In this document: piece by piece, positions 62,837-64,000 of the stretch
How the letters are laid out: each line of letters opens with the position of its first letter
Position numbering within the stretch: the first letter of the stretch is position 1
Notes under the pieces: generated by a model
Told to the model about the DNA's origin: nothing
The model's input: the letters and a program-made list of their open reading frames with translations, nothing else
The model's database searches: none
Position numbers and translations under genes: made by a program
DNA from: Cloeon dipterum
Taxonomy: Eukaryota > Arthropoda > Insecta > Ephemeroptera > Baetidae
Direction: 5' to 3'
Assembly: GCF_949628265.1 (NCBI RefSeq)
Contig: NC_088787.1
Span: forward strand, 36,010,844 to 36,074,843
DNA: 64,000 nucleotides

Positions 62837-64000
62837 TGCAATTAGATTTAAAGCAGAGACAGCTCGCTCTGATTCTGATGCTGTTGATGAGGCTGGAATC
62901 AATAGAGCTCTCAAAGCTATTTGGCTTAGAAATGGAGAAAAGCCTTCGATCCTGTTTTGCCAATATTGAATTGGATTTGCATCAAAATCTTCAGTAGGAC
63001 AGTTCAGATAGTGTTTTAGCTCTCTATCATACGAAGTACTCCATGCTTCAATTTTCTCCTTAATCTGCTGCACCAAATAGGGCTGGAAAATACTCCCATC
63101 CTATAAAATCATAAATTATATTTGATAATATGTTTAATTATTCTAATTGTGGTACCAGCAGAGAAGCATCGAGCGAATCATCCGATTTTGATCTTTCTTC
63201 CTTCAACAATGAGTTCACGATTTCAACAGCTTTAGCGTTTGCTGAAACATCTAAATGGTCAGACCTATATCGGGGATCAAGAAGAGTAGCTTTGATATGG
63301 ATTCTGCTCAAATGCAATTCATTTAACAGAGCCTGGAGTTCTTTTATCAAACTATCTTTCATGGCTTTTCCATCTTGAGTTTTAGCAGCAAAATTACCCA
63401 TTTTGTACATGGCGTACTCAAGGCCTGGAATAACCAGGTTGACTGAAATGAATTAACAAAATTTAATAAGATATCAAATTAATCTTAATTTTACAAATTT
63501 ACCAGTCGGGTATTTTTCACCGGAATAAATCGAGGTCAACTCATACATCACAGCTGTGATGCCAATGTAGTCTTGCAAATAAGTTACTTCATCCTCGTTT
63601 AAGTTTTCGTGATCGGCGTCATCCTCAAGTGCTTTGTTTACATAGCATTCCATGTCAAGGTAAGATTTTGCCGAAAGGTACTCGCTATTCCAGCGAGGTT
63701 TGATAGCCCTTTTTAGGTAAGTTATGTTGCTGGGGAGGACTCCACATTCCTCTAGAGAATTGCGAAGTTTGTCCATAGCCAACGTGCTGTGCTTGAAGTA
63801 GGTCACTAACTTGTGTAGTTTTTCAAAAGTTGACGAAAGCTCTTTTGAATCTTTTAGAGATCTCTTAACAACGTTGTGGATTGTATGATTTATGAAGACG
63901 ATGATGTGTTGATCTTTGCCCACCAGCATCCTCATAGCTTTAACCATGTTGGCACCTCCATCAGTCACGGCACCAACTATTTGTTTTGTTTTCAGGCCAG
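62837..64000 (-). CDS. hAT transposase (ZBED-like), partial and interrupted
   Basis: Three minus-strand exons: from the window end down to 63503, then 63156-63442, then 62837-63100. Phases agree (KYPTVNLVIPGLEYAMYKM across the first junction). Typical hAT blocks are present: VTDGGANMVKAM with the second catalytic-region Asp, the HTIHNVV segment, KPRWNSEY, and the C-terminal dimerisation block LIPASSTASESERAVSALNL. The gene is cut at 62837 by the 3' LTR; its last 30 or so codons lie beyond the retrovirus at 51157-51256. The N-terminal half and the BED finger are outside the window. It may be a transposon or a domesticated derivative; the spliced structure does not decide. Confidence 0.75.

Noticed and set aside
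1..64000. tRNA, rRNA or snRNA genes
   Set aside because: No cloverleaf with a GGTTC-type T-arm, rRNA block or snRNA motif was noticed by eye; a covariance-model scan would be needed to exclude them.

Overview
The window is eukaryotic DNA, most probably from an insect. It is AT-rich, its genes are small and split by short introns with GTAAGT-type donors, and it holds a ZAD (insect-type C4) protein, a multi-exon chymotrypsin-fold protease and an errantivirus-like endogenous retrovirus with an Env gene. The species cannot be named from sequence alone. All gene models below were built by hand from splice signals, reading phase and comparison between copies inside the window.

Layout. (1) 1-11.8 kb: a tandem array of at least six related tiny genes, all on the + strand, plus a remnant at each end. 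Intact members encode 46-74 aa single-pass membrane microproteins from two short coding exons (three in the first), followed by a spliced 3' UTR. They share a promoter module: a TTCTAGAA-like palindrome, a 'GAATTCCTCGAGCGTTTGG' box, then TATAAAA. Foldback elements lie between and inside the units, including a perfect 61-bp hairpin in an intron. (2) 11.8-29.2 kb: three close copies of a leucine-rich-repeat-like family. Copy A is on the minus strand with one in-frame stop. Copy B is on the + strand, open, and has a reverse-transcriptase element in an intron. Copy C is on the + strand and frameshifted. A and B, with their upstream DNA, form a large inverted duplication; GC-rich promoter-like repeats and foldback elements fill the spacer. 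(3) 29.2-36 kb: a 96-aa ZAD protein (+) and a 12-exon, 579-aa two-domain serine protease (-). (4) 36-47.7 kb: more distant members of the LRR family: a decayed first exon, a frameshifted copy D, and copy E. Two coding exons of E are split, one by an LTR element with identical 853-bp LTRs (itself carrying a hAT-type MITE) and one by a 5'-truncated non-LTR retrotransposon. (5) 48.7-50.2 kb: a single-pass membrane protein with ITAM-like paired tyrosine motifs, and a weak minus-strand gene candidate. (6) 51.2-64 kb: an 11.58-kb endogenous retrovirus with identical 372-bp LTRs and open gag, pol and env, inserted into the C-terminal codons of a minus-strand hAT transposase gene that runs off the right end.

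Overall this is a dynamic region: local duplication has expanded two gene families, and nested mobile elements can be ordered in time against empty paralogous sites. The least familiar parts are the microprotein array with its shared promoter and intronic hairpins, and the extra membrane-segment ORF that overlaps the env start in the retrovirus.
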